Origin: Bog-756 sp963699085
Lineage (GTDB): Bacteria; Actinomycetota; Acidimicrobiia; Acidimicrobiales; RAAP-2
Direction: 5' to 3'
DNA length: 64,000 bases
Assembly (NCBI GenBank): GCA_963699085.1
Contig: CAVOTH010000002.1
Coordinates: 1 to 64,000 of the forward strand
Within the stretch, counting starts at the first letter, position 1, and every line of letters begins with the position of its first letter. A model generated the notes under the pieces. The model was not told where the DNA came from. It did no database searches and saw only the letters and a program-made list of their open reading frames with translations. This document shows, piece by piece, positions 36,559 through 44,450 of this stretch. The translations under genes were made by a program, and so were the position numbers.

Positions 36559-37920
36559 CTACCTGAGGTTGCCGATGACGCCCACCCGGAACCCTTCCCA
36601 GGGATAGATGCGCTCAAGGGACTGATCCCCCGGGTTGTACCCGAAAGCTGAGATCTCCAACTGGTACGCAGGCGCATTGACGACGCCACCGTGGTAGTAG
36701 CGCCAGTTCCGCAGGAAGTTGTAGCCCGGGGGCTGCGGGGCGATGGTGTCGAGGATCTGGACGACATTTCCGTTCTGGTCGTAGGTTCCCCATGGGGACG
36801 GGGTCAGGTCCTGACCCACCGTGCTCACGTTCCCCATGTAGTTCGGTGGAAGGTCCAATCCCTGGGGGAAATCGGCCGGATAGATCTTGTTGCAGTCCGG
36901 TCCGGCCTGATAGGGGCACCAGGTCGGGGCCGTTCCGGGTGGCGATCCCGGCGTGTCGGCGCTGGAGTCCGGATCGTTCGGGTTGTAGGTCGCCAGGGGT
37001 TGGTCCGACGCGTTGAGCACGTCCCCCGTTCCAGGATTCAACACGGCGACGTTCGGGGCGTTGAATGGTCCCGTGGCGTAGGCCCAGTACGAGTCCGTTC
37101 CGCCACCCTTGGGGTCGTAGTAGGCGGCCTTCACCCATTCGTTGTTGCTCGGGAGGACGAATCCGTTATTCCGGTTTCGTGTCGTGCCCGGATTGCTGAG
37201 GTTGTACATGCCCGTCTCGGTCCTGGTCGAGAGGCGAACCTTGTAGGTGACGTACTTGAAGTTGGCCGCCGAGGACTGTGTCTTGGAGAGGACCTGGCCG
37301 TTGGTGAGCGAGTTTACGAATCGGATATCGCGGCGGAAGTTTCCCCAGTTGAATGGCTTGTTGGACCACTCCGGGTAGGCAACGGAGTAGTACCTGCCCA
37401 CCGCAGCTTTCGGGTTGTATCTGACCGAGCCGTACTGCGGCCACACCACCGGACTCATGTCGTCGTTGTACAGGTCATGCACGTTCTTCCCGCGAGGGTC
37501 CACCGTATTGAGAAACGTGACGTACTGACTCACCGTGATGTCGAACTCCCCGATTCCGTAGGTGTAGCCGACTCCACCGACCGTCAGACACGAGGGAGCC
37601 GATGCCGGCGCCTCGCTGCAGCTCTTGTAGATACCGGTACTACCGGTGTTCTCCGGCGGCTCCACAAAACTGCCCTTGGGTCCCCCGAAGGTCTGGACGA
37701 CGCCCACCGATGGGTTCCCGGGGTCACCCACGGTTGCCATGGTGATGGTGACGACTCCCCGGGGTGCGACAACTGCGGCGGCGGCAACTCCTGATTGAGC
37801 TGAGCCCGCGCCCACGAGGCCCAGACCGCCAAGGACGGTGACGGCCAGCCCACGGGATGCCCAGCTCCAGCGACGATCTGTCAGCCTGCCGGTTGGATCG
37901 ATCATGCCTTGGCCACCCAT
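36559..37920 (-). CDS. Secreted FGE-sulfatase fold (SUMF1) protein, non-catalytic
   Basis: A 453-residue protein with an N-terminal signal peptide (GLAVTVLGGLGLVGAGSAQ). Its body follows the SUMF1/FGE fold: YTYGIGEFDITVSQYVTFLN, NKPFNWGNFRRDIRFVNSL, LPSNNEWVKAAYY, and the final YPWEGFRV. The paired active-site cysteines of true FGEs are absent at the equivalent C-terminal place, so it should not make formylglycine. Secreted relatives are often binding or surface proteins. The start may be this ATG or the one at 37905; ribosome binding sites are weak for both. Confidence 0.75.
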   Translation of the reverse strand: MGGQGMIDPTGRLTDRRWSWASRGLAVTVLGGLGLVGAGSAQSGVAAAAVVAPRGVVTITMATVGDPGNPSVGVVQTFGGPKGSFVEPPENTGSTGIYKSCSEAPASAPSCLTVGGVGYTYGIGEFDITVSQYVTFLNTVDPRGKNVHDLYNDDMSPVVWPQYGSVRYNPKAAVGRYYSVAYPEWSNKPFNWGNFRRDIRFVNSLTNGQVLSKTQSSAANFKYVTYKVRLSTRTETGMYNLSNPGTTRNRNNGFVLPSNNEWVKAAYYDPKGGGTDSYWAYATGPFNAPNVAVLNPGTGDVLNASDQPLATYNPNDPDSSADTPGSPPGTAPTWCPYQAGPDCNKIYPADFPQGLDLPPNYMGNVSTVGQDLTPSPWGTYDQNGNVVQILDTIAPQPPGYNFLRNWRYYHGGVVNAPAYQLEISAFGYNPGDQSLERIYPWEGFRVGVIGNLR

Positions 37921-38162
37921 CTTTCCGAATCTACCGAGCCGTGATCAACGCTTGGAGCCAACTGGTCAGAGTCCCCGGGGGACGCGATGTGCCAGGTGCG
38001 GAAGCCGGTGCCACTTCGGGCCTCCGGTGGCCGTTCGTCCCTCACGACGTGATGCGGCGCTCGCCGGCTGGTGGCGGCGGTCGCGCTCGTTCGGAATCGG
38101 CAATTGTCAACTATCTCCGCTCGTCTCTCCGCACATCCTGTGTGGTGGGGCAGCGCTCGTCG

Positions 38163-38179
38163 TCACCCATTCGGGGTGA
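38163..38179. promoter_or_regulatory. Palindrome site C (TCACCC-N5-GGGTGA)
   Basis: TCACCC ATTCG GGGTGA, a perfect 6-5-6 palindrome in the 520-bp region between the divergent genes at 37920 and 38441. That region (37921-38440) contains no gene I can support, only sites C and D and a GTCCCCGGGGGAC palindrome at 37970-37982. Confidence 0.45.
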
Positions 38180-38298
38180 TCGGACCTGCGAACGACGCTG
38201 GACGGGCCCGCGGGTGACCCGAGCAGCCAATCGGAGCCCGCGAGTGCCTGTTCCGAGTTCGAACCGGGAACCGTCTACAGGCCCCCTACCGTCCCCGA

Positions 38299-38315
38299 TC
38301 ATCCTCCAAGGGTGA
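38299..38315. promoter_or_regulatory. Palindrome site D (TCATCC-N5-GGGTGA)
   Basis: TCATCC TCCAA GGGTGA, one mismatch, framed by GATCATC and GATGATC. It lies 126 bp before the start at 38441, matching the distance of sites A and B. Confidence 0.45.
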
Positions 38316-38440
38316 TGATCGGTGTTGGTCCTGATGCCAGTCTTGAGTAAGGGCGGTCAAGAGGTGACCCGATATCAGTGGCACGGATCTACCACTCGGC
38401 CGCACGTCCATCGTCACAACCCTGTGAAAGGAAGCGCCCG

Positions 38441-38887
38441 ATGACTCAAGTTGAATCAGAAGAGCTGGTGGAGGAGATGTTCGTGCAGGTGGCGCGGGGG
38501 TCGACGAGCAGCGACGGCAAGCTGACGCTGGACGGAGTCGCGCCGACAACGCTCTATTTCTCCGATCGACCCCAGCGGGTTGTCGGCCACATGACCACGG
38601 ACCAGTTTGTCGGACTGTGGTCGGATCAGTCGGAGAACAGTTTTGCCATGGACCCGCCGAACGCCGTTCTGTCGTTCGTCGATGCGGGGGGCGATCGTCC
38701 CGAGGAGTGTGTGGTGGTGCTCAGGAATCCTCGGTCGGATGATGAGTCGGTGACGTACTCGATCGATGTACTGGAGGGATCGGTACCCGATTCGTCCGGC
38801 TCGTGCACGCTGTTCATCGATCCGTTGGGACGTCCGCTGTCCCCGGTGTCGGTGGCAGGGATGCGTCGACGGGATCGACGCAGGTAA
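38441..38887 (+). CDS. Conserved hypothetical protein (148 aa)
   Basis: A soluble 148-residue protein with GAAAGGAAG before its ATG. It contains TLYFSDRPQRVVGHM, FAMDPPNAVLSF, VVVLRNPR, and LFIDPLGRPLSPVSVAGMRRR. These phrases belong to a family I have seen in several phyla as an uncharacterised protein; I do not know a function. First gene of a plus-strand set (to 43450) of stress-like and small membrane proteins, with palindrome site D 126 bp upstream. Confidence 0.72.
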   Translation: MTQVESEELVEEMFVQVARGSTSSDGKLTLDGVAPTTLYFSDRPQRVVGHMTTDQFVGLWSDQSENSFAMDPPNAVLSFVDAGGDRPEECVVVLRNPRSDDESVTYSIDVLEGSVPDSSGSCTLFIDPLGRPLSPVSVAGMRRRDRRR

Positions 38888-38959
38888 CGCCGGTAACGCC
38901 GGAGATTCATGGGTAGCGGCGCCACAACTATCGGAATTGCGAAACCTAAGGAGAACTAC

Positions 38960-39244
38960 ATGGCCTCATCCAATGGAGCGCAAGAGCGGGTCCAGATCGA
39001 CAGAGGGCTCCTGACCGCCGCCGGCATCGTCGCTCTCTTCGGAACCCTAGTTCTGGGAGTGGCGGCGCTGATCGGCGACAACGCGGTGTTCTCCGCTTTT
39101 CGGCAGTGGTCGGCGCAACCGGAGGTTCCGCCGTCGGAGTCGGTGAAGTCGGTGGTCAAGCAGATGCACCATGCGGCCCTCGCCGGGACGGTAGCTGGCA
39201 CCGAGGCGTGGCGGAGTGGATTCACTTCGACGTCTGGCGACTAA
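38960..39244 (+). CDS. Small membrane protein (94 aa)
   Basis: An ATG with AAGGAG 6 bases upstream opens a 94-codon frame, 72 bp after the previous gene. The product has one membrane helix (LTAAGIVALFGTLVLGVAAL) and a hydrophilic tail of about 55 residues. No recognised family. Position and ribosome binding site support it being expressed with its upstream neighbour. Confidence 0.65.
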   Translation: MASSNGAQERVQIDRGLLTAAGIVALFGTLVLGVAALIGDNAVFSAFRQWSAQPEVPPSESVKSVVKQMHHAALAGTVAGTEAWRSGFTSTSGD

Positions 39245-39337
39245 CCGACGGAAGTCGAACCGAAGGAGCAGTCATTCCGATCGATTGCGCCCACTTCCCC
39301 GAACGTCACCCGGTGGCGCAGCCGCTACGCTCCGCAC

Positions 39338-40291
39338 ATGTCCGGTAGCTGCTGTGTGCCGGGTCGTCACGGCGTCCCTGAGATGTCCATCGGGAGCAGG
39401 CCGCTAGGCATTTCGCCGGGCTCAGGCCCACTTCCGACCACACTGGTTCAGATCCCGGGTGCCCGGTACCGGATGGGCGACGAGTCGGAATGGGCCTACC
39501 CCGGTGACGGTGAGGGGCCGATACACGAGGTCGAGCTGACTCCGTTCCGGATCGATCGCTACGCCGTCTCCAACCGGCTGTTCGGCGAGTTCATCGATGC
39601 CACCGGCTGGCGGACCGACGCCGAGGAATTCGGGTGGTCGTTCGTCTTCGGTGGGCTGCTGCCCGACGACTTCCCCCTTACCCGAGGGGTCGAAGGTGCC
39701 CCGTGGTGGCGCCAGGTCATGGGGGCGGACTGGCGGCATCCCGAGGGGCCACACTCAGCTATCGATGGTCGACTGGATCACCCTGTCGTCCACGTTTCGT
39801 GGAACGACGCCCAGGCCTACTGCTCGTGGACGGGAACCCGACTACCGACCGAGGCCGAGTGGGAGGTCGCCGCCCGAGGCGGGGTCGATGGTCAGCCGTT
39901 TCCGTGGGGCGAGCAACTCGAACCCGGAGGGGTCCACCGGATGAATGTGTTCCAAGGTGAGTTCCCAGGAGGGAACACCGGCGCCGATGGTTATCTGGGG
40001 ACCGCTCCGACCGACGCGTTCGAACCCAATGGCTACGGCCTCCACAACGTGTGCGGCAACGTGTGGGAGTGGTGCATGGACTGGCTCGACCTCCACTACT
40101 ACCGGACGTCACCGGTTGAAACGCCCCAAGGTCCGCCGTCCGGATCCGCCCGGGTCCAACGGGGTGGGTCGTATCTCTGCCATGACTCCTACTGCCGTCG
40201 CTACCGGGTATCGGCCCGATTCGGGAGTGCGCCCGACAGTTCCAGTGGCAACGTGGGGTTCCGAGTGGCAGCAGACCCTCCGGACGCCTGA
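39338..40291 (+). CDS. Formylglycine-generating enzyme
   Basis: A 317-residue FGE, the copper-dependent oxidase that converts the sulfatase motif Cys to formylglycine. The active site is complete: RGGSYLCHDSYCRRYRVSAR gives the Cys-x4-Cys pair, and NVGFR closes the fold. HPVVHVSWNDAQAYCSWTG, LPTEAEWEVAARGG and NVCGNVWEWCMDW match the Streptomyces enzyme closely. The N-terminal SGSCCVPGRHG is an extra Cys-bearing leader common in actinobacterial FGEs. No ribosome binding site; a -10-like TACGCT 8 bases before the ATG suggests a leaderless message. It can mature the sulfatase at 23975-26338. Confidence 0.93.
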   Translation: MSGSCCVPGRHGVPEMSIGSRPLGISPGSGPLPTTLVQIPGARYRMGDESEWAYPGDGEGPIHEVELTPFRIDRYAVSNRLFGEFIDATGWRTDAEEFGWSFVFGGLLPDDFPLTRGVEGAPWWRQVMGADWRHPEGPHSAIDGRLDHPVVHVSWNDAQAYCSWTGTRLPTEAEWEVAARGGVDGQPFPWGEQLEPGGVHRMNVFQGEFPGGNTGADGYLGTAPTDAFEPNGYGLHNVCGNVWEWCMDWLDLHYYRTSPVETPQGPPSGSARVQRGGSYLCHDSYCRRYRVSARFGSAPDSSSGNVGFRVAADPPDA

Positions 40292-40372
40292 GCGGGGCTG
40301 CGGCACCGGTACCGGACGGAATCGCCCGAAGAGGGTGATGTTGCCGCTCCGGCGGAGCGCGACGGTAGTGAG

Positions 40373-41848
40373 ATGCCCGACACGCAAGCCGACAAGGCAG
40401 CCACGTCCGCGGCCCAGCCGGCCACCGACCATCTCTCCGACCAGCAGCGGGCGGCGCTGGGGAAAGAGGCACGGGCCCTCGCCCCGAGGGCGGGGCACGA
40501 GGCGTGGGAGGTGTCACCCACCCGACCCGATCCGGTGGCCCTCCTCGAGAGCCAGGCGGCCTCGCGGGTCCAAGAACTGGTACCCATCCGCTATGGCCGG
40601 ATGCTGGTCTCCCCCTTCACCTTCTACCGGGGAGCGGCGCTGATCATGGCCAACGACCTGGCCACCACTCCGTCGTCCGGTCTGAGGGTCCAGGCCTGCG
40701 GCGACGCCCACCTGAGCAACTTCGGGGTGTTCGCCTCGGCTGAACGGACGTTGGTGTTCGACATCAACGACTTCGACGAGACGTTGCCCGGTCCCTGGGA
40801 GTGGGACGTGAAGAGGCTGTCGGCGAGTCTGGCCATCGCCGGCCGGGATCGAGGGTTCTCCGACCGACAGCGCGCCACTGTGGTGCTCGATGCCGTCGCC
40901 GCCTATCGCACGGAGATGGCCAAACTCGCCAGCATGAGGGACCTGGACGTTTGGTATGCCCGCATGGACATCAAGCAGGTCCTGAGGGAGCTGGCGGACG
41001 AACTCGGACTGACCGGAAAGAAGCCGGCCGACAGGTCCCTGTCCAAGGCCAAGGTCCAGGCCGAGAAGACGCTGGCCAAGGCCCGGACCCGCGACAGTCT
41101 GCAGGCGTTGGACAAGCTCACCGAGGTGGTTGACGGACAGATCCGTTTCGTCAGTGACCCTCCGCTGCTGGTTCCCATCGAGGAGCTGCTCGACGGAGAG
41201 CAAGGAGGGATCCTGACCGAGCGGATGCATGAGCTGCTCCGCAGCTATCGACACACCCTGCAAAGTGACCGCCGACACCTCCTGAAGCAGTTTCAGTTCG
41301 TGGGCGTGGCCCGCAAGGTGGTCGGGGTCGGCAGTGTGGGCACCCGGGCGTGGGTGATCCTCATGGTCGGTAGCAATGGAAAGGATCCGTTGCTGCTCCA
41401 GGCCAAGGAGGCCCAACGGTCGGTCCTGGCCGGGTTCGCGGGCGAGAGCCGATACACCAACCAGGGCGAGCGGGTCGTGGCCGGCCAGCACCTGATGCAG
41501 GCATCGAGCGACATTTTCCTCGGCTGGGACCAGGCTGAAGGCATCGACGGCGTGCACCGTGATTTCTACATCCGTCAGCTGCGGGACTGGAAGGGCTCTG
41601 TCGACACCGATCTGATGTCTCCCCAGTCGATGGCGGTCTACGGCCGCCTCTGCGGCTGGACTCTGGCCCGGGCTCATGCCCGATCCGGGGACCGGATCGC
41701 CATCGCCGCCTACCTGGGATCAGGCAAGTCATTCGACAACGCCGTCGTCTCGTTCTCCGAGGCCTACGCCGACCAGAATCAGCGAGACTACGACGCTCTC
41801 CAAACGGCGGCATCCGAGGGTCGCATCAACGTCGAATCCGGACTGTAG
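40373..41848 (+). CDS. DUF2252 family protein
   Basis: A 491-residue soluble protein of the DUF2252 family, which has a kinase-like fold. Signature elements: RYGRMLVSPFTFYRG, ACGDAHLSNFGVFAS, FDINDFDETLPGPWEWDVKR, and VGVGSVGTRAWVILM. The N-terminal 60 residues are low-complexity. Function is unknown; HxxN and DxxDF resemble aminoglycoside-kinase catalytic motifs, so a small-molecule kinase is a fair guess. It follows the FGE gene by 81 bp. Confidence 0.88.
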   Translation: MPDTQADKAATSAAQPATDHLSDQQRAALGKEARALAPRAGHEAWEVSPTRPDPVALLESQAASRVQELVPIRYGRMLVSPFTFYRGAALIMANDLATTPSSGLRVQACGDAHLSNFGVFASAERTLVFDINDFDETLPGPWEWDVKRLSASLAIAGRDRGFSDRQRATVVLDAVAAYRTEMAKLASMRDLDVWYARMDIKQVLRELADELGLTGKKPADRSLSKAKVQAEKTLAKARTRDSLQALDKLTEVVDGQIRFVSDPPLLVPIEELLDGEQGGILTERMHELLRSYRHTLQSDRRHLLKQFQFVGVARKVVGVGSVGTRAWVILMVGSNGKDPLLLQAKEAQRSVLAGFAGESRYTNQGERVVAGQHLMQASSDIFLGWDQAEGIDGVHRDFYIRQLRDWKGSVDTDLMSPQSMAVYGRLCGWTLARAHARSGDRIAIAAYLGSGKSFDNAVVSFSEAYADQNQRDYDALQTAASEGRINVESGL

Positions 41849-41932
41849 GGACTCGATCACCGAACCAGGTACAGGCGTCGGCGATGCCGGAGCGTACCTT
41901 CACCAGCAAGCAGAAATGCGAGGACAGATCAC

Positions 41933-42355
41933 ATGACCGTCGGACCAGTTGAATACATCATCGTCGGGTTTCCGGGGAACAAGTTCACCGGGGAGATCGC
42001 GCCGGAGCTGATCGCGCTCGTCGAGTCGGGAACCATCCGGATACTCGACCTCATCTTCATCGGGAAGGACACCGATGGATCCGTCGCCTTCTTCGAGATC
42101 GACGAGTTGGAGGATCTTCCCGGGTTCGCTGGATTGGGAGGGGAGTTCGGAGGCCTCATCAGCCCGGAGGACGTCGAGTACGCCGCCGCCGCTCTGGAGC
42201 CGAACTCATCGGCCGCGCTCCTCATCTGGGAGGACCTGTGGGCGGCACCCTTCGCCGAAGCCGTTCGTAGATCTGACGGAGTGCTCCTCGAGGGTGCCCG
42301 CATCCCGCACGAATCCATCGTTCCCATGCTCGAAGATCTGCCGCAGGCAGTCTGA
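41933..42355 (+). CDS. DUF6325/DUF1269-like protein
   Basis: A 140-residue protein beginning GPVEYIIVGFPGNKFTGEI, followed by LVESGTIRILDLIFIGKD and SSAALLIWEDLWAAPFAEAV. These fit the small actinobacterial family annotated DUF6325, related to DUF1269 membrane-stress proteins. Next to SHOCT genes this is a usual pairing. GAGGA lies before the ATG at a suitable distance. Function unknown. Confidence 0.78.
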   Translation: MTVGPVEYIIVGFPGNKFTGEIAPELIALVESGTIRILDLIFIGKDTDGSVAFFEIDELEDLPGFAGLGGEFGGLISPEDVEYAAAALEPNSSAALLIWEDLWAAPFAEAVRRSDGVLLEGARIPHESIVPMLEDLPQAV

Positions 42356-42379
42356 GCCCGACCAGACAGGAGATTCGAC

Positions 42380-42649
42380 ATGATGAGAAGGCGACCCGTC
42401 GCACGAATGGCCGTCCGGACCACGGCGGTGGTCGGAACTGCCGCCGTGGTCGGTGGGCACATGGCCAACAAGCAGGCGGCCCAGGCCCAAGCGGCGGCAG
42501 AGGAGGCCCCGACCGCAGCCCCAGAACCCGCCCCGACCACCGCTGCACCCGATCCCATCGAACAGTTCACGCAGCTGGCTGCGCTGAAGGACTCCGGGGC
42601 ACTGACCGAGGCGGAGTTCGAGGCGGAGAAAGCAAAGATCCTCGGATAG
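42380..42649 (+). CDS. SHOCT domain protein
   Basis: An 89-residue protein: short N-terminal hydrophobic stretch (TTAVVGTAAVVGGHM), an Ala/Pro-rich linker, and a C-terminal SHOCT motif (FTQLAALKDSGALTEAEFE). AGGAG lies 8 bases upstream of the ATG. It is 24 bp after the DUF6325-like gene, so surely co-transcribed. SHOCT motifs are short oligomerisation or adaptor helices. Confidence 0.8.
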   Translation: MMRRRPVARMAVRTTAVVGTAAVVGGHMANKQAAQAQAAAEEAPTAAPEPAPTTAAPDPIEQFTQLAALKDSGALTEAEFEAEKAKILG

Positions 42650-42683
42650 GCCATTGCGATGGTGCCGGGACCGTTGACGATGT

Positions 42684-42706
42684 CTCGGACCCTCGGGGGT
42701 CCCGAG
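42684..42706. terminator. Hairpin between convergent genes
   Basis: CTCGG-ACC pairs with GGT-C-CCGAG (one bulge) around a six-base loop. It lies between the SHOCT stop and the stop of the minus-strand gene and may serve both. Confidence 0.4.
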
Positions 42707-42726
42707 TGTCCGGTGGGAGTGTGGGA

Positions 42727-42960
42727 CTACCTCAGCTCCGCACCGCCAACGGGAACATTGATCTGATTGACCGATATCAACTCGATGTTGAGGTCGCGAA
42801 GGAGTTGGAAGAGACCGTGCAGCTTGGACTGGTCCGGCACCGGACCGACGAGATAGCTCAGGCCATGGGTGCAGTTGGTGACCTCGAACTCACCGAAAGC
42901 CGTCATGAGGGCGGGACTGAACCTTCCGCGCACCACGATCTCGAACGTTTCGATGGACAA
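42727..42960 (-). CDS. Small hypothetical protein (77 aa), TTG start
   Basis: A 77-residue protein that begins SIETFEIVVRGRFSPALM and has YLVGPVPDQSKLHGLFQLLR then LNIELISVN. This is the pattern of a common short actinobacterial protein of unknown function, with a beta strand, a loop, GPVxDQ-LHGLL and a final strand. The start is the TTG at 42960 because AGGAAG lies 4 bases before it and homologues begin here; a longer frame to 43134 has no such match. Confidence 0.62.
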   Translation of the reverse strand: MSIETFEIVVRGRFSPALMTAFGEFEVTNCTHGLSYLVGPVPDQSKLHGLFQLLRDLNIELISVNQINVPVGGAELR

Positions 42961-43297
42961 TCTGCTTCCTCTCCTGGTAGGCCACGCGATGGGACCCGGA
43001 CGAATTTCGAACAATCGGGGTTCGCAGCCGATCGGTGGATATACGTACCCGTCGAACCGCTGGTTCGAACATCTCGAGTCGTCTGCCCCAACGCCGCAAC
43101 CAGTTGACCAGTTGAAGATAAGCGGAGCCTTCATTGCATCTAAGAACGAACTAAACCCAGGTGGGACCGGCTACGCCGCGCTCGTGATGCCTCAAGATGC
43201 CAGTTGGCCTGGTGGCAACTTCCCGCCGCCCGTCGCCACGATCGAGCCTCTCATCGCCCATGCTTCAAACCCATCACTTCTCTACTAGGAGGTTCAC
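42961..43297. other. Intergenic region with no supported gene
   Basis: This 337-bp stretch separates the divergent starts at 42960 and 43298. It is less GC-rich than its surroundings. Open frames inside it have no recognisable product. It must hold promoters for both flanking genes, but I cannot point to them with confidence. Confidence 0.5.
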
Positions 43298-43450
43298 ATG
43301 GTCTTCATTCTCGGTGCCATCTATCTCGTGCTGCTCATCACGCTGGGCTTGCTGTCAATCAAAAAAGGGCACTGGATCATGTTCATCGTCGGGCTCTTCC
43401 TTCCGCTGTTCTGGCTCATCGGAGCTCTACTTCCCAGCAGAAAGGACTGA
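43298..43450 (+). CDS. 50-residue two-helix membrane peptide
   Basis: AGGAGG stands 6 bases before the ATG of a 50-codon frame. The product has two hydrophobic helices, VFILGAIYLVLLITLGLLS and IMFIVGLFLPLFWLIGALL, joined by IKKGHW, and a basic end. It resembles the SdpI/PLDc_N-like small membrane proteins found next to SHOCT genes, without a firm family match. Confidence 0.65.
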   Translation: MVFILGAIYLVLLITLGLLSIKKGHWIMFIVGLFLPLFWLIGALLPSRKD

Positions 43451-43546
43451 CGCCGATCTGCTCCCCTGTCGAGTAGTAGCTGGTCCTGCTCGGCCGAGCA
43501 GGCGCTCCCCTTGTGGCCTAAACCGGGGCGCGCGTATCGTCACGGT

Positions 43547-44107
43547 GTGCCCAGGACCGAGGACTCCACCGCGCTCCAGCTGCGGATCAGCCTGGAAGGG
43601 GTCGAGCCTGCGATCTGGCGGAGGTTGATCGTCCCGTCACGGTTCACACTCGCCCAGCTTCACGAGATCTTCCAGATCGCCATGGGATGGTCCGACGCCC
43701 ACCTCCATGCCTTCTCCATCGGGGCGCACCAATACGGGACACCGGACGACGATTCTCCCGACGACGAGTTGGACGAAGAGGAGTTCACCCTCCGAGCAGC
43801 CATCGGGGACGAACACCGATTTGGCTACGAGTACGACTTCGGCGACGGGTGGCAGCACCAGGTGGTGGTAGAGGAGGAAGTCATCACCACTCCTCAAGAG
43901 CTCACATCAGCGGTGTGCCTGGACGGTCGACGGTCGTGTCCTCCTGAGGACTGCGGCGGCGCCCACAGGTATGTGGATTTGCTCCAGGTGATCTCCGACC
44001 CTGGGCATCAGGAGTACGACACGACCATCGAATGGGTCGGCAACGACTTCGACCCCGAGCGGTTCGAACTGGCGGTCACCAACATCATCCTGCAAAACCG
44101 GAGCTGA
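43547..44107 (+). CDS. Plasmid pRiA4b ORF-3 family protein
   Basis: A 186-residue protein with the pRiA4b ORF-3 signature: LQLRISLEGVEPAIWRRLIV, TLAQLHEIFQIAMGWSDAHL, GYEYDFGDGWQHQV, and CPPEDCGG. The family has an IS1096-TnpR-like name from sequence resemblance, but its function is unproven. The start is the GTG at 43547; the longer frame adds unrelated residues. It is soluble and acidic. Confidence 0.85.
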   Translation: MPRTEDSTALQLRISLEGVEPAIWRRLIVPSRFTLAQLHEIFQIAMGWSDAHLHAFSIGAHQYGTPDDDSPDDELDEEEFTLRAAIGDEHRFGYEYDFGDGWQHQVVVEEEVITTPQELTSAVCLDGRRSCPPEDCGGAHRYVDLLQVISDPGHQEYDTTIEWVGNDFDPERFELAVTNIILQNRS

Positions 44108-44450
44108 GCAAACAGGAAAAGGCCACCTGTGCCGTCGACTCCCGTCGAAATCTCTTGGTCAAGGTCGACCGCGTGGATGCCGATGGTTGAACACTGTTGC
44201 GCTTTTCGGCCATGTGTCGAAACGCTCGATACCAGCCCGGATGGTCAACACGTTGTTGCGCGGACACCGCCAGCGACGGGAGAGCATCCACGAAGAGGAG
44301 CACCTCGCTCAGTACCCTTCATCTTTGTCCTTAAACGGAGACACCGATCAAGGCGCTGGCCGACATCGACGAAGCGCTCGACGTTCCGAAGCACGAGCGA
44401 TGCGAGTCAGGCCCACCGCGCATGCCTCCCCAATGAGCAGGAGAAGTCAA
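44108..44450. other. Intergenic region upstream of the giant Ig-like gene
   Basis: A 343-bp stretch without a recognisable gene. Frames run through it on both strands, but none has a known product or a ribosome binding site. It contains the promoter of the giant gene, which I cannot place. Confidence 0.45.

Noticed and set aside
36559..37920. A second catalytic formylglycine-generating enzyme
   Set aside because: The Cys-x4-Cys active site is missing and the protein has a signal peptide; only the fold is shared.
44085..44303. Possible transposase or other gene remnant on the minus strand upstream of the giant gene
   Set aside because: The 72-codon translation has no recognisable motif, no ribosome binding site and no repeats flanking it.
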